From assembly GCA_005772855.1 (NCBI GenBank), contig SXIK01000152.1, forward strand, positions 1-43,794: 43,794 nt of DNA, in the 5' to 3' direction. Numbering within the stretch: position 1 is the first letter of the stretch; the number at the start of each line of letters is the position of its first letter. Shown here piece by piece: positions 25,525 through 34,782 of the stretch. A program made the position numbers and the translations under genes. The DNA comes from Planctomycetia bacterium (lineage in GTDB: Bacteria > Planctomycetota > UBA8108 > SXIK01). The notes below the pieces were generated by a model. That model searched no databases. It was not told where the DNA came from and saw only the letters and a program-made list of their open reading frames with translations.

Positions 25525-26676
25525 ATGACGCCTCAGGCCTGCCTCAACTATTTTCGAGCATCCGAGCGTCACATGCTCGAGGCCCTCGATGCTCTGGTCA
25601 GCATCGACAGCCCCAGCGGCGATATCGATGGGATCACGAGCTTCGTTCGAAAGTATTCTGATCTCCTCCACTCTGCCGGCATTCGCTTGATGGAACTCCC
25701 CGGCCCCGGTGGGCCGCACCTCCTTGGCGAAGGGATCTTTGGAGGCTCCAGTGGCCCACCCATTGTGCTCGTGGGCCACTCGGACACCGTCTGGCCGAGA
25801 GGTGAGGCGGCGCGACGGCCTCCGACGCGGTCGGAGGGGCGGCTCTACGGCCCCGGCGCCTGTGACATGCGCGCGGGGCTCGTGATCGCCGCCTTCGCGC
25901 TCCGCTGCCTTCGCGAATCGCGCGCGACTCTCTGTCGCCCCGTTCAGATTTTCCTCTCGGCCGACGAGGAAGTGGGTAGCTTGACCGCGCATCCGCACAT
26001 GGAGAGGCTCTTTTCGCCCGACACCACGGCACTGGTGCTTGAGCCTCCACTTGAAGATGGCTCGCTAAAGATCGCGCGCAAGGGCGTGGGCATGTACCGG
26101 CTGACGGCCCAGGGAATCGAGGCGCACGCCGGCCTCGAGCCCGAGAAGGGAGCGAGCGCCATTACGGAGATCGTGCACCAGATACTGGAGGTGCTCTCGT
26201 GGGCCGATCCGGCGCGCGGCATCACGCTCAACATCGGCCAGATTCGCGGAGGGTTCGCCACCAACGTTGTGGCTGGTCATGCGGAGGCAGGCCTCGACGT
26301 CCGCTTCGACACGCTGGCGGACGGCAAGGCAATTCACGCTCGGCTCCAGGAGCTTCGCCCGCTCAAGGATCGCACCCGTCTCAGGATCGAAGGCGGGATT
26401 ATCTTTCCACCGCTCGTCCCAGACGATCGCAGCTATCGGCTCGCTGGAACTGCGATGGGGATTGCTCGCGAGCTGGGTTTGGAGATCTCGACGGGCAAGG
26501 CCGGCGGCGGAAGCGACGGCTCGTTCCTTGCTTCACGCGGCGTCTGCGTGCTCGATGGAGTCGGCGTCGATGGGGCCGGAGCGCATACACCGCAAGAGCA
26601 CATCCGGATCGACCGCCTCGCGCTCCGCGCTGCGCTCTTGACCCTGCTCGTCCTGGCAGAGGGGACGGGCGACTGA
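25525..26676 (+). CDS. M20 family metallopeptidase (carboxypeptidase G2-like)
   Basis: 383 aa from the ATG at 25525 (MTPQACLNYF); upstream in-frame sequence overlaps the small minus-strand gene and lacks similarity. Two-zinc catalytic residues are visible: GHSDTVWP (first His and Asp), YGPGACDMRAGL (bridging Asp), SADEEVGSLTAH (general-base Glu and metal Glu) and GVDGAGAHTPQEHI (last His). The dimerisation domain sits in the middle (GVGMYRLTAQGIEAHAG to RFDTLADGK). No signal peptide, so cytoplasmic. Members remove the terminal residue from peptides, acylated or folylated amino acids; the specific substrate is unknown. It converges on the metallopeptidase gene, 61 bp apart. Confidence 0.94.
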   Translation: MTPQACLNYFRASERHMLEALDALVSIDSPSGDIDGITSFVRKYSDLLHSAGIRLMELPGPGGPHLLGEGIFGGSSGPPIVLVGHSDTVWPRGEAARRPPTRSEGRLYGPGACDMRAGLVIAAFALRCLRESRATLCRPVQIFLSADEEVGSLTAHPHMERLFSPDTTALVLEPPLEDGSLKIARKGVGMYRLTAQGIEAHAGLEPEKGASAITEIVHQILEVLSWADPARGITLNIGQIRGGFATNVVAGHAEAGLDVRFDTLADGKAIHARLQELRPLKDRTRLRIEGGIIFPPLVPDDRSYRLAGTAMGIARELGLEISTGKAGGGSDGSFLASRGVCVLDGVGVDGAGAHTPQEHIRIDRLALRAALLTLLVLAEGTGD

Positions 26677-26737
26677 GGCGTACCTTCGTGGCTGAAAAAG
26701 CGTCGACTCGACGCCATGCACCACCGAGGTGAAGTAC

Positions 26738-29569
26738 TCAGTCCAGTCTCTCTTGCAGAATACGCTTCGACTTGGGCAGCTTGATCTGGGCGCTCACAGC
26801 GGCCGATCCAAAGGAGCCAGTGGCAGGTGTCACGACGCCGAAAAAGGTTCCCGTCTCGGCCACAGGAAGTTCCAGGACGGCGGGCTTGCCGACGTCGGGC
26901 GCCTTGGCGACACCGAGCACATTCCCCTCTCCGTCAAAAAAACCCACGAGCGGCTCGAGCTTCGACCCGTCGTCGTTCTTGCCCTTTGCCTTGGCTTTCA
27001 AAATCAGGTGGGAACCAGCGAGGGCATCGGCCTCGAAGAGGCCGAACTCGTCGTCCGATTCGAAGGCGATCGTCTCCTTGAATTTCACTTTGGGCGCCTT
27101 GCCCTTGAGCTTCAGCGTGTAGGGTCCCACTCCTCCGTTCAACCCCCTCAGAAAAAGGGTATAGAGGCCGGTGGCCGGAAGCAAGGCGCTCTGGCGAGCA
27201 CCTCGGGCGTTGACGCCTGAACCAAAGTCGAAGACGGTTTCCTCCTCGCTGGCAAGCGCAGCCTCGACCACGGCGCCGAGCGATCCCTTCTTTCTTGTCT
27301 GCACGCTGACCACCATGCCCTCGAGGCCCTCGAACTGAATGACATCGACATCCCCCGCGCCGGCGTTGGCCTCGAGCGAATCTCCGAGGGCGAGCTCCAC
27401 GACCTCCTGGTTCGTGCTTGGCTCAGAGAGAGCCACCGAGAGAGAGTAGTCGTTGGTGGCCCCATCGAATCCGGCAACAAAGACGAAAAGGTACAAGTCG
27501 CCCTCCTCGTCAGCGAATGCCCGGAGGATGCCTCTTGAGTCGATCGAAAGCCGCTCGATGTTTCCGTCGGTTGCCGAGACGCCCACGTTCAGGAGCTCGC
27601 CGGTGTCTTGATCGAGCACGTCCACGGCCATGTCCAGATCTCCGTTTGCGTTCACAAACTGAATCGCAATATCGATCACTTCGCCGACCTTTGCGCGAAC
27701 TTGGTACCAGTCATCGTCGAGTGCGACAAGGTTGGCATGACTCGCGTTCGACTCGCCGAACAGCACGTCGGCGGCCTCAGCCGGCGTGTCATTCTCCTCG
27801 AAGCCATCGTCCTCGGAGGACGTGCCGTCGGGGTCGAACACGCCGCGGTTTTGAAGGATCGCGGAACTCTCGGCCTGATGCGCGCTGCCGAAGAGGCTGT
27901 TGTTGGCTGCGATGAGAGCCAGCGACCCGTCCTGGAAATTCGCTTCCGGCTGGAGCAGGTAGTGAGATTCGAGCACGAGCTTGTTGGCGTCTTCCCGGCC
28001 GAGCAAGTTACGGATTTGAAAGAGGGCGGCCGACCAGATTTCGCCGTCGAGGTGTGAATCGCGGCCAGGATCTGCATCTCGGGGCCAGATCTTGTCGGAG
28101 TCAACACGCCTGTGGAGTCCCGAGAAGAGCGACTGCCCGAACGGGAAGCCGAGGTCGCCGTAGGAAATCCACTGGGCGATGAAATTCGGCTCGTGGGTCA
28201 TGCGGTCCTGCAGCACCGAGACGGCCCAGTAGTCGCCGAAGCCCTCGCCCATGGCGCTGCCCTCGTAGCTGAGGCCAAAGGGCCTGTTGCCCTGCCCGGC
28301 GGCTGCGTCTTGAAGTGCGTGTCCGAGCTCATGAAGGATCACGGTTCCGTCTTCGCCAAGGTCGACTCCCTTCGTTCCGAAGAGCACGTGGCCCGAGCTG
28401 GGGTCGTAAAACGCGTTCAACTCCTCCTCACCCCGGGGACTGAAGCGTGAGCGGGCAACGAGAACGCGCTCGAGGGGATTCGGGCGACCCAGCTGCGCGC
28501 AATACTCCAGCGCGAACTGCAGGTAGAAGTAACACATGGTCTGCTCGAATCCGGGGTCGCTCCTCTGAAAGTTGAACTCGTGGCTGTTGCTCGAGACACG
28601 GTCGGTGCCGTCGCCAGTGATGGCGTCGACCAGCGCCCCGCGTAGAAGGCCCGCGCCATCGAGGCCGGTCAGATCGACGTCGACGAGCGCCGCATCGAGC
28701 ACGCCGCTGGTTCGGTCAAAGTCATCGCGGAGGTCGATGTTGCCAGTGGTCGCAACTGGATTCGGGTTAAAGATCTTCCCTCGACCCGTGACCGTCTTCA
28801 GCACATCGTGGGACTCGATGACGACTCCGCTGTGAGCGTCGACGTGGCTCTGATAGCTTCCGAACGGCACCTCGGTGGACACGGGAACAACCCACGCGAG
28901 CGTCGCCGAGGGCTCGTCTGAAACCACATAAAGGCTGGGCTCCAGGCTCGCAACGCCCTCCTCGACGTCGAAGTCGAGCTCTGCAGAGGCGCGGGCCTCA
29001 TCCGCGGTGACAGTGGGAATGGGGCTCACGTAAGCGGGCAAGCCAGGTAGCGCTTGTGCGGAGATGTAGGTGGCCCGGCCACGAGAATCCAGAAGCACGA
29101 TGGCTCCGCCGCCCAGGACAGGTACGCCTCTCGAGGCTTGCTCGAATCGCACAACCGTGCCCCCGGCAGCGCTGCGCATGTCGACCTTCGCGAGCGCGCG
29201 AACCCAACCACGGGGCGCCAACTCGGCCTCGTGACGTTCCAGCGCCCGGCGGGCGGCCTCTTCCGGCGCGCAGCCGGGCTCGGGTGGATCCTCGATCAGG
29301 ATCGACTTCAGCGAGCGAGTCCGGGACTTCGAGGGGGCCAGCGTGGCCGCGAGACTGGGCGCCGGAGCCGCAGGTGCCGTCGTCACGGAGGGCGGAGTAG
29401 GTGGGGTCGGGACACCCGGGAAGAGCGCGGAGTCCTTTGAAGCCTTCGTGGCGATCGTTCTGTCGTCCAGAACTATCCCCCTCCGCCTCCTCTCAAGCCC
29501 CAGAAGAACGACAAAAACCGCCACAAGGAACAGGGTCACGATGCCGATTCGAGTTCTGAAATTCAGCAC
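26738..29569 (-). CDS. Secreted M36/M4-type metallopeptidase with C-terminal PPC-like domains
   Basis: A 943-aa protein. The N-terminus has a hydrophobic segment (IGIVTLFLVAVFVVLLGL), then a Pro/Ala/Ser-rich linker (about 45-85). An FTP/PepSY-type propeptide follows (FEQASRGVPVLGGGAIVLLD; AWVVPV). The catalytic domain has the zinc motif HELGHALQ (H413, E414, H417) and the downstream Glu in MGEGFGDYW (E442), as in fungalysin/thermolysin clans. After about residue 585 come two PPC-like beta-sandwich regions: EENDTPAEAADVLFG...DDDWYQVRAKVGEVIDI and LGDSLEANAGAGDVDVIQFEG. PPC domains are usually removed after secretion. It is probably an extracellular protease made as a zymogen. The next gene upstream on the same strand ends 33 bp before it. 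Confidence 0.9.
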   Translation of the reverse strand: MLNFRTRIGIVTLFLVAVFVVLLGLERRRRGIVLDDRTIATKASKDSALFPGVPTPPTPPSVTTAPAAPAPSLAATLAPSKSRTRSLKSILIEDPPEPGCAPEEAARRALERHEAELAPRGWVRALAKVDMRSAAGGTVVRFEQASRGVPVLGGGAIVLLDSRGRATYISAQALPGLPAYVSPIPTVTADEARASAELDFDVEEGVASLEPSLYVVSDEPSATLAWVVPVSTEVPFGSYQSHVDAHSGVVIESHDVLKTVTGRGKIFNPNPVATTGNIDLRDDFDRTSGVLDAALVDVDLTGLDGAGLLRGALVDAITGDGTDRVSSNSHEFNFQRSDPGFEQTMCYFYLQFALEYCAQLGRPNPLERVLVARSRFSPRGEEELNAFYDPSSGHVLFGTKGVDLGEDGTVILHELGHALQDAAAGQGNRPFGLSYEGSAMGEGFGDYWAVSVLQDRMTHEPNFIAQWISYGDLGFPFGQSLFSGLHRRVDSDKIWPRDADPGRDSHLDGEIWSAALFQIRNLLGREDANKLVLESHYLLQPEANFQDGSLALIAANNSLFGSAHQAESSAILQNRGVFDPDGTSSEDDGFEENDTPAEAADVLFGESNASHANLVALDDDWYQVRAKVGEVIDIAIQFVNANGDLDMAVDVLDQDTGELLNVGVSATDGNIERLSIDSRGILRAFADEEGDLYLFVFVAGFDGATNDYSLSVALSEPSTNQEVVELALGDSLEANAGAGDVDVIQFEGLEGMVVSVQTRKKGSLGAVVEAALASEEETVFDFGSGVNARGARQSALLPATGLYTLFLRGLNGGVGPYTLKLKGKAPKVKFKETIAFESDDEFGLFEADALAGSHLILKAKAKGKNDDGSKLEPLVGFFDGEGNVLGVAKAPDVGKPAVLELPVAETGTFFGVVTPATGSFGSAAVSAQIKLPKSKRILQERLD

Positions 29570-29602
29570 AACGATTTCTCCTCTAGCAGCCAGGTGCTCC
29601 GC

Positions 29603-30451
29603 TCAAAGACCAGTGAGGCCAGCACGATAAGTCAGGAATCTGGGTTGAAAGCCAAGCCAGGCACGCGTTGAGCGGTTGTCGCATCGCTTGCCCATACCAG
29701 GAAGCCCGGAAGGCAAATCCGGCGGAGCAAGCCCCGCCTGCTCGGCGGCGAAGCGGTAAAAGTCGCCGCGTCGGACGGGGTGACCGTCAACTCCGAGGTA
29801 AATTGTACCGGGTGCTCCCCTGTCCAGCACCAGAGCACAAAGGTCCGCCGCATCCTCTACCCGGATCCAATTCATCCAGGCCTCCCGGCTCCCCTGAAGG
29901 ATCCTGCCCCGCATCTCGGGCCGACGGAGCCACTCGACGGGCGATCGACCCGGCCCATAGAGCCCACCGAGACGCAGAACCGAAGCTCCCAGCGACAGCA
30001 GCTCATCTTCCGCGGTCCGAATCGTCAAGTATCGGCCCTCGCTGGGCTTGGCGGGGCTCTCCTCCGTCACCCAGGAGCCGTCGTCCTGCTGGTAGACGCC
30101 GGTCGTCGACACCAGCACGAAGCGCTTGGCGCCGGCCTCGAATGCCTTGCGGGCGCACCTCACGGGACCCGAATGGAAGACTGCCTCCACGCTTCCGCCT
30201 CGACCTGGAGCAGTGGCGCAAAGGACAACTTCGTAACCTCTTCGCCACACTGCGCTCTCTTCCAAGTTCTCAAAGTTCTCAAAGTTCAGCAAGGCCGGCT
30301 CGAAGCCGAACGACTCCAGCTCCGCAGTTCGATCCGGGCGCGTGGTCGTGGCGACCACGGAAACACCCCGGGAGCTGAGAATCCTTCCCACGCGGACGCC
30401 GAGATAGCCGCAACCGAGAATAAGCGCTCCTGACTTGGATTCCTGTTTCAT
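29603..30451 (-). CDS. NAD(P)-dependent epimerase/dehydratase-like protein (YeeZ-like SDR)
   Basis: 282 aa from the ATG at 30451, directly preceded by AGAAGG; the open frame to 30730 overlaps the divergent ParB-like gene and is not used. The Rossmann motif ALILGCGYLGVRVGRIL is at the N-terminus, followed by RFVLVSTTGVYQQDDG, an atypical active-site region (RYLTIRTAEDELL, without the classical YxxxK) and VLRLGGLYGPGRSP. This is the atypical/extended SDR pattern seen in YeeZ-like proteins, whose reaction is unknown. A tandem TTCTCAAAG repeat near 30267 encodes NFENFENLEE. It shares a 26-bp divergent start region with the ParB-like gene. Confidence 0.87.
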   Translation of the reverse strand: MKQESKSGALILGCGYLGVRVGRILSSRGVSVVATTTRPDRTAELESFGFEPALLNFENFENLEESAVWRRGYEVVLCATAPGRGGSVEAVFHSGPVRCARKAFEAGAKRFVLVSTTGVYQQDDGSWVTEESPAKPSEGRYLTIRTAEDELLSLGASVLRLGGLYGPGRSPVEWLRRPEMRGRILQGSREAWMNWIRVEDAADLCALVLDRGAPGTIYLGVDGHPVRRGDFYRFAAEQAGLAPPDLPSGLPGMGKRCDNRSTRAWLGFQPRFLTYRAGLTGL

Positions 30452-30477
30452 GCACCTTCTCGCGGTATTGTACGAGC

Positions 30478-31392
30478 ATGCAGCTTCCATTTCTCTGGCT
30501 CGAAGCGAGTCAAATCGACTTTTCCGACGAAGTCTTTCGCGTGCGTTGGCGCCATCCAAGCTCGCTGCGCCTGTCGATTGAGCGCTCCGGCATTCGCAGT
30601 CCGATCGTCGTTGAGCCCCTGGGCGCCAACCCTTGCAAGCGATTTCGCCTGGTTGCCGGCTGGGGACGGTGGCTCGCAAGGCCAGCCGGAGCACTACTGC
30701 CTTGTTTCGTGCTCCCCTCTGGGGCCTCACGTGAAGCGGCCTGGGATGTGGTCTTGCTGGACAACGACCGCTGGAACGTACTCGAGATTGCGCGCGTCCT
30801 CGATCGCCTCGGCCGAATTGCCGGTATCGACCCGGAGCAGATTGTGCGAGAGAAGCTGCCGCTTCTCGGAGTCCATGCCTCGAGCGATCTATACCGTCGA
30901 CACCTCAGGCTCCTCGAGCTCGGCATGGAAGCGCAGCGTTTCGTCGAGGAGGAGGAGTTGCCACTCCGCAGGGCCGCGACGCTCTTCAAGCTGCCCCCGG
31001 ACGCGATCGAGGTCTTCCTGCAACTTGCGAAAGAACTTGGCCTCACTTTCAACGAGGTCTCGGAGTCCATCGAGCTCATCGAGGAGACGGCAAGTCGAGA
31101 CCGTGTTGCTCCCTCCACCGTGATCCAGGAGGCTCGTGCCCGGGGCCCCTCGAAGGAGGCTTTTCTCAAGGAGCTGCGCTCGCGCAGGTATCCGGAACTT
31201 TCCCGACATCGCGACCGCCTCGTCTCGATCGAGAAAGAACTTCACTTCACGTCGCCCGCGAGAATTGAATGGGACGCTCGGCTCGAGCGCCCCGGCATTC
31301 GCCTCATCGCCGATCTCGCGGACACCGAGGCGCTGGCAGCCTTCGAGCGCGACCTCACCACCAACCGCACTACACTCAAGAAACTGCTGTGA
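30478..31392 (+). CDS. ParB/Srx-fold domain protein, degenerate nucleotide motif
   Basis: A 304-aa protein whose first 85 residues follow the ParB N-terminal domain: a box resembling the usual opening (LEASQIDFSDEVFRVRW), then LRLSIERSGIRSPIVVEPL and FRLVAGWGRWLARPAGALLPCFVL. The last matches the family's RLVAGERRLRAA segment, but the GERR motif that binds CTP is replaced by GWGR (61-64). The remaining 220 residues are helical (RRAATLFKLPPDAIEVFLQLAKE resembles the helix-turn-helix region) and end in LTTNRTTLKKLL. There is no ParA partner, so a chromosome-segregation role is unlikely. A gene of the spore-photoproduct-lyase family follows two genes later. Function unknown. Confidence 0.75.
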   Translation: MQLPFLWLEASQIDFSDEVFRVRWRHPSSLRLSIERSGIRSPIVVEPLGANPCKRFRLVAGWGRWLARPAGALLPCFVLPSGASREAAWDVVLLDNDRWNVLEIARVLDRLGRIAGIDPEQIVREKLPLLGVHASSDLYRRHLRLLELGMEAQRFVEEEELPLRRAATLFKLPPDAIEVFLQLAKELGLTFNEVSESIELIEETASRDRVAPSTVIQEARARGPSKEAFLKELRSRRYPELSRHRDRLVSIEKELHFTSPARIEWDARLERPGIRLIADLADTEALAAFERDLTTNRTTLKKLL

Positions 31393-31443
31393 TGAAGACA
31401 GCCTCACAAGGGGCCCGCAAGAGCATCCTCGGGTGCGACGCGC

Positions 31444-32280
31444 TTACCTTGGCAGTGGCGCGCCAAAGCATTTTTCGATCGTCTCCTGTGCTTGCGGCGA
31501 GCGCAACCAGGCAATGAAATCCTCCACCGCCGGCTTCCCGGGCCGCCAGAGCAAGTAGAGCGGACGCAAGAGAGGGTACCTCCTGTTGTCCGGCAAGGCT
31601 GCCTGGCCACCCACGCGAACGACCCGGACCACACCGCCCGAGCAAAGGAAGCTATAGCTCACAACTCCTATGCCACCCGGCTGAGACTCCACCATCTCCG
31701 TTAACCGCGAATCGGGCCGGACGACCTCACAGCCCACATAGGCCTCTTCACCGAGAGCCAGTGTCTGGAAGACGCGCCGGGTCGCCGACTCCGGTGCCAT
31801 GATGAAGGGACGCACGAGCTCGTCGGCTCCTCCAAGCTCTTTCCAGCTCTTCACTTTCCCCGTGTAGATCGCCTTCAGCTGCGCGAGGCTCAGCTGGGTG
31901 AGGGGATTTGTCGCGTTGACCACAACCAGGAGAGCATCGGTGCCGATGAGCTCGGCGCGGATGCCTTCATCGAGGGTCTCCTCGCTGGGTTCGCACGCCA
32001 TTCCAGCGAGATCAGCGTGACCTTCCTGCATTATACGTTCGCCTCCCAGGCTCTCGGGAACCGTGTCGAGAAGAAGCTTGGCCTTGCCGTAGATGGGCTC
32101 CGCCAACTGCAAGAAGTTTGCGACTGTTGAGGATCCGACATAGAGAAGCTGTGGACGCTCATCAGGGGATTTTTTCACGGTAGCGCCAGAATTTTGAGCG
32201 GTCGCTGCAGGGCCGGACAGAGCGTTGCATCCGGACAGGAACTGCAAGCACACCACGCTGGAGACAAAAGCTCTGAACAT
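31444..32280 (-). CDS. PstS-like phosphate/anion-binding lipoprotein
   Basis: 278 aa from the ATG at 32280, which has GGAGG seven bases upstream. The signal peptide ends in a lipobox (LQFLSGC). The body is a PBP-like domain of the PstS type: YVGSSTVANFLQLAEPIYGK (the SST stretch corresponds to the anion-binding loop), HADLAGMACEPSEET, LLVVVNATNPLTQLSLAQLKAIYTGKVKSWKELGG and VESQPGGIGVVSY. PstS proteins bind phosphate for the Pst ABC importer; no pstC, pstA or pstB is nearby, so this may be a stand-alone binding protein. It diverges from the K+ channel gene with 77 bp between starts. Confidence 0.9.
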   Translation of the reverse strand: MFRAFVSSVVCLQFLSGCNALSGPAATAQNSGATVKKSPDERPQLLYVGSSTVANFLQLAEPIYGKAKLLLDTVPESLGGERIMQEGHADLAGMACEPSEETLDEGIRAELIGTDALLVVVNATNPLTQLSLAQLKAIYTGKVKSWKELGGADELVRPFIMAPESATRRVFQTLALGEEAYVGCEVVRPDSRLTEMVESQPGGIGVVSYSFLCSGGVVRVVRVGGQAALPDNRRYPLLRPLYLLWRPGKPAVEDFIAWLRSPQAQETIEKCFGAPLPR

Positions 32281-32357
32281 GTAACACCTCCATTCTTCTT
32301 GAGTGCAACTGGCATGCCGCTTCCATTCGGCCCCGACCTTGCGTAGCCTTCCAGTGC

Positions 32358-33329
32358 ATGTACCGATTTGCGAAGATCTTCCTCCTGCTGGCGTGCCTGA
32401 CAACCGTCGGGACCATGGGTTATCACCACATTGAGGGTTGGAACTTCCTCGACTCGCTGTACATGAGCGTTATCACGCTTACCACTGTTGGCTACGGCGA
32501 GGTAAACCGCTTGAGCCCTAACGGTAGAGTTTTCACCATGGCTTTTCTTGCGCTTGGGCTCGGAACGTTTCTGTACGGACTCACAGAGCTTGGGGACGCC
32601 ATGGTCCACGCAAGTCTCGGTGACTGGTTTGGGAGGCGAAGAATGGACACCATGGTCAAACAAATCAAGGGTCATTACATCATTTGTGGATTTGGACGAC
32701 TGGGGCGACGCCTTTGCGAGGAGCTGGCGGGGCGAAATCTTCCCTTCGTTGTGATCGAGAAAAATGTCGACACCCTCGAAGCTTGCCGTCAAGCAGGTTG
32801 GCCGTGCATTCACGCCGACGCCACCGAGGATCGCGCACTCTTCGAGGCCGGGATCGAGCGGGCCCGAGGCCTGACCACGGTGCTCTCGAGCGACGCGGAA
32901 AACCTCTATGTTGTCCTTTCAGCAAGAATCCTCTTCAAGAATCTGCTAATTCTATCTCGTGCCTCCACGGAGAAGGACATGGAGAAGCTGAAACGAGCAG
33001 GTGCTAACCGCGTGATCAGCCTTTACGCTACTGGGGCGACGAAAATGGCGCAGCTTCTCTCAAATCCAAGGGTCGAGGACTTCTTTGAAATCGTCTCGTC
33101 GAAAGGCAAGCAGCTCGACCTTACCGAAATCACCGTTGCCTCCGACGCAGAGTACGCCGGGAAGAAGCTCTCCGAGACGACCTTTCGTGAAAAGGGGATC
33201 GTCGGCGTTCGAAGTCCGAATGGTGAACTTCGGCTTCTGCCAACGGGTGGCGACACCGTGGAGTCTGGCGATTGCCTGATCGCGCTGGGCCGGGCTGAGG
33301 CGATCAACGAACTGATCGGCCGGGCGTAA
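32358..33329 (+). CDS. Two-helix potassium channel with TrkA-N/TrkA-C regulatory domains
   Basis: A 323-aa protein. TM1 is about 5-25, then the pore helix and selectivity filter TTVGYGE (42-48), then TM2 (about 58-80). This is the minimal 2TM pore, as in MthK. A RCK/TrkA-N Rossmann domain follows (HYIICGFGRLGRRLCEEL; FVVIEKNVDTLEACRQAGW; HADATEDRALFEAGIERARG) and a TrkA-C domain (about 235-320; YAGKKLSETTFREKGIVGV, GDTVESGDCLIALGR). Four subunits would form a K+ channel in the inner membrane gated by a ligand at the RCK domain. The radical SAM gene follows after 38 bp and may be co-transcribed. Confidence 0.94.
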   Translation: MYRFAKIFLLLACLTTVGTMGYHHIEGWNFLDSLYMSVITLTTVGYGEVNRLSPNGRVFTMAFLALGLGTFLYGLTELGDAMVHASLGDWFGRRRMDTMVKQIKGHYIICGFGRLGRRLCEELAGRNLPFVVIEKNVDTLEACRQAGWPCIHADATEDRALFEAGIERARGLTTVLSSDAENLYVVLSARILFKNLLILSRASTEKDMEKLKRAGANRVISLYATGATKMAQLLSNPRVEDFFEIVSSKGKQLDLTEITVASDAEYAGKKLSETTFREKGIVGVRSPNGELRLLPTGGDTVESGDCLIALGRAEAINELIGRA

Positions 33330-33367
33330 AACCGCGGGGACAGACGCCCTTCGACGAGGTAGAGTCC

Positions 33368-34648
33368 GTGGCGTATTCTCGAAAGGCTCCTGACTCCATG
33401 CTGGAAAAGATCCTCATTGAAGCCGATGTCGCGTCGACGCCCATCGCCGAGGCGGTGCGACGCAATGCGAAGGATATCGAGATCCTCGACGTGCCTACGG
33501 GCACAGCCGAGGAAAGCCTCCGTCGACTCGGCCTCACTGCGGGCAAGCGCGTGCTCCTCTTGAAACGCTTCCAGGGCAGGTTTTTCAAGCAGTGTCAGGG
33601 GCTCAAGAAGGAGTACAGCTGTTGTAACCTCCACACGCTCGCCGAAGCCAACGGATGCACCATGGAGTGCACGTACTGCATCTTGCAGTACTACATGACG
33701 AGTCCGCACTTGAGCGTCTTCGCGAATCTGAGCGATCTGCAGGGAGAGATCGAGCGCGTGATCCACACACAGCCGTCCCGCATTTTTCGTATTGGCACGG
33801 GCGAGCTCTCCGACAGCCTGCTGCTCGATCCGCTCACCGAATCGACCCGTCACATGGTGCCATTCTTCCGCCGGCTGCCGAACGCAGTGCTCGAGCTGAA
33901 GACAAAGACGGACAGCGTTTCGAACCTGCTCGATCTCGACCACGGCCAACGCACGGTGGTCTCGTGGTCCGTCAACCCCGCGGAGGTGGGCGCACGGGAA
34001 GAGCTCAAGACTGCGCCAATCGTGCGCAGGCTTGCCGCAGCAAGGCGTGTGGCCGGAGCGGGATACCCTGTTGGCTTCCACATCGATCCCATGATCCACC
34101 ATGCGAATTGGCGTGACGGGTATGCCGAGCTGCTCGACAAACTCCTCGACGCTGTGGAACCCCGGCAAGTGGCCTGGATCAGTCTCGGCACCCTCCGCTT
34201 TCCGCCCGAGATGAAGGGGACAATGGAGGCTCGGTTTCCCCGCTCCGAGCTGCGGTATGGCGAGCTCGTCCGTGGAGACGATGGCAAGATGCACTATCTG
34301 CGGCCAATGCGGATCGAGATGTACCGGCACGTCGTCGATGGCCTGCTTCGAAGGCTTGAGCACGAGAGCTCGAAGCCGGTGATCTATCTGTGCATGGAAC
34401 CTCCCGACGTCTGGAAGCGTGTCTTCGACCTGCCGGCACCAAGCAACGCAGCGCTCGAGCATCACTTCGCTGAGAACTACTGGCGCAGGTTCGGCGGTGG
34501 CTCCTTGCCCGAACCCAAGCTCTCCGACTACGAAGGGTTCGGGGGATGCGCCACGGAACGGGAGCCAGCTCAGCCATCCTTCGTGCCGATTTCGGCGGTC
34601 AGCGAGGCACGCTTTGCCGCTGGTGCAAGTCCCGGGGTATCCACGTAA
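33368..34648 (+). CDS. Spore-photoproduct-lyase-family radical SAM protein
   Basis: 426 aa from a GTG at 33368 (GAGG eight bases upstream). The radical SAM cluster motif is CTMECTYC (C97, C101, C104). Before it lies the SplB-like region GKRVLLLKRFQGRFFKQCQG and YSCCNLHTLAEANG; after it FRIGTGELSDSLLLDPLT, VVSWSVNP, GYPVGFHIDPMIHH and PRQVAWISLGTLRF. True spore photoproduct lyase uses a hydrogen-donor Cys next to a TSD motif; here the equivalent stretch reads GELSDS with Glu in place of Cys. It therefore belongs to the wider SPL family, whose substrate is not known, rather than being a proven DNA-repair lyase. There is no sign of sporulation genes. Confidence 0.88.
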   Translation: MAYSRKAPDSMLEKILIEADVASTPIAEAVRRNAKDIEILDVPTGTAEESLRRLGLTAGKRVLLLKRFQGRFFKQCQGLKKEYSCCNLHTLAEANGCTMECTYCILQYYMTSPHLSVFANLSDLQGEIERVIHTQPSRIFRIGTGELSDSLLLDPLTESTRHMVPFFRRLPNAVLELKTKTDSVSNLLDLDHGQRTVVSWSVNPAEVGAREELKTAPIVRRLAAARRVAGAGYPVGFHIDPMIHHANWRDGYAELLDKLLDAVEPRQVAWISLGTLRFPPEMKGTMEARFPRSELRYGELVRGDDGKMHYLRPMRIEMYRHVVDGLLRRLEHESSKPVIYLCMEPPDVWKRVFDLPAPSNAALEHHFAENYWRRFGGGSLPEPKLSDYEGFGGCATEREPAQPSFVPISAVSEARFAAGASPGVST

Positions 34649-34782
34649 CAGCCCGTTGAACAAGTCCCCGCGACTTGAGTCCGGCACGCGCCGCTACGGA
34701 CAGCCCGCCTGGGTCTGGCACTCGAGACCGGCCGCTCAAATAGGCTCGCGGAGCGGCAGCCACGCAGCACGTACCCGGTCCG

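Noticed and set aside
33023-34687. 554-codon minus-strand frame opposite the radical SAM gene
   Set aside because: Antisense shadow of a conserved gene with intact motifs on the plus strand.
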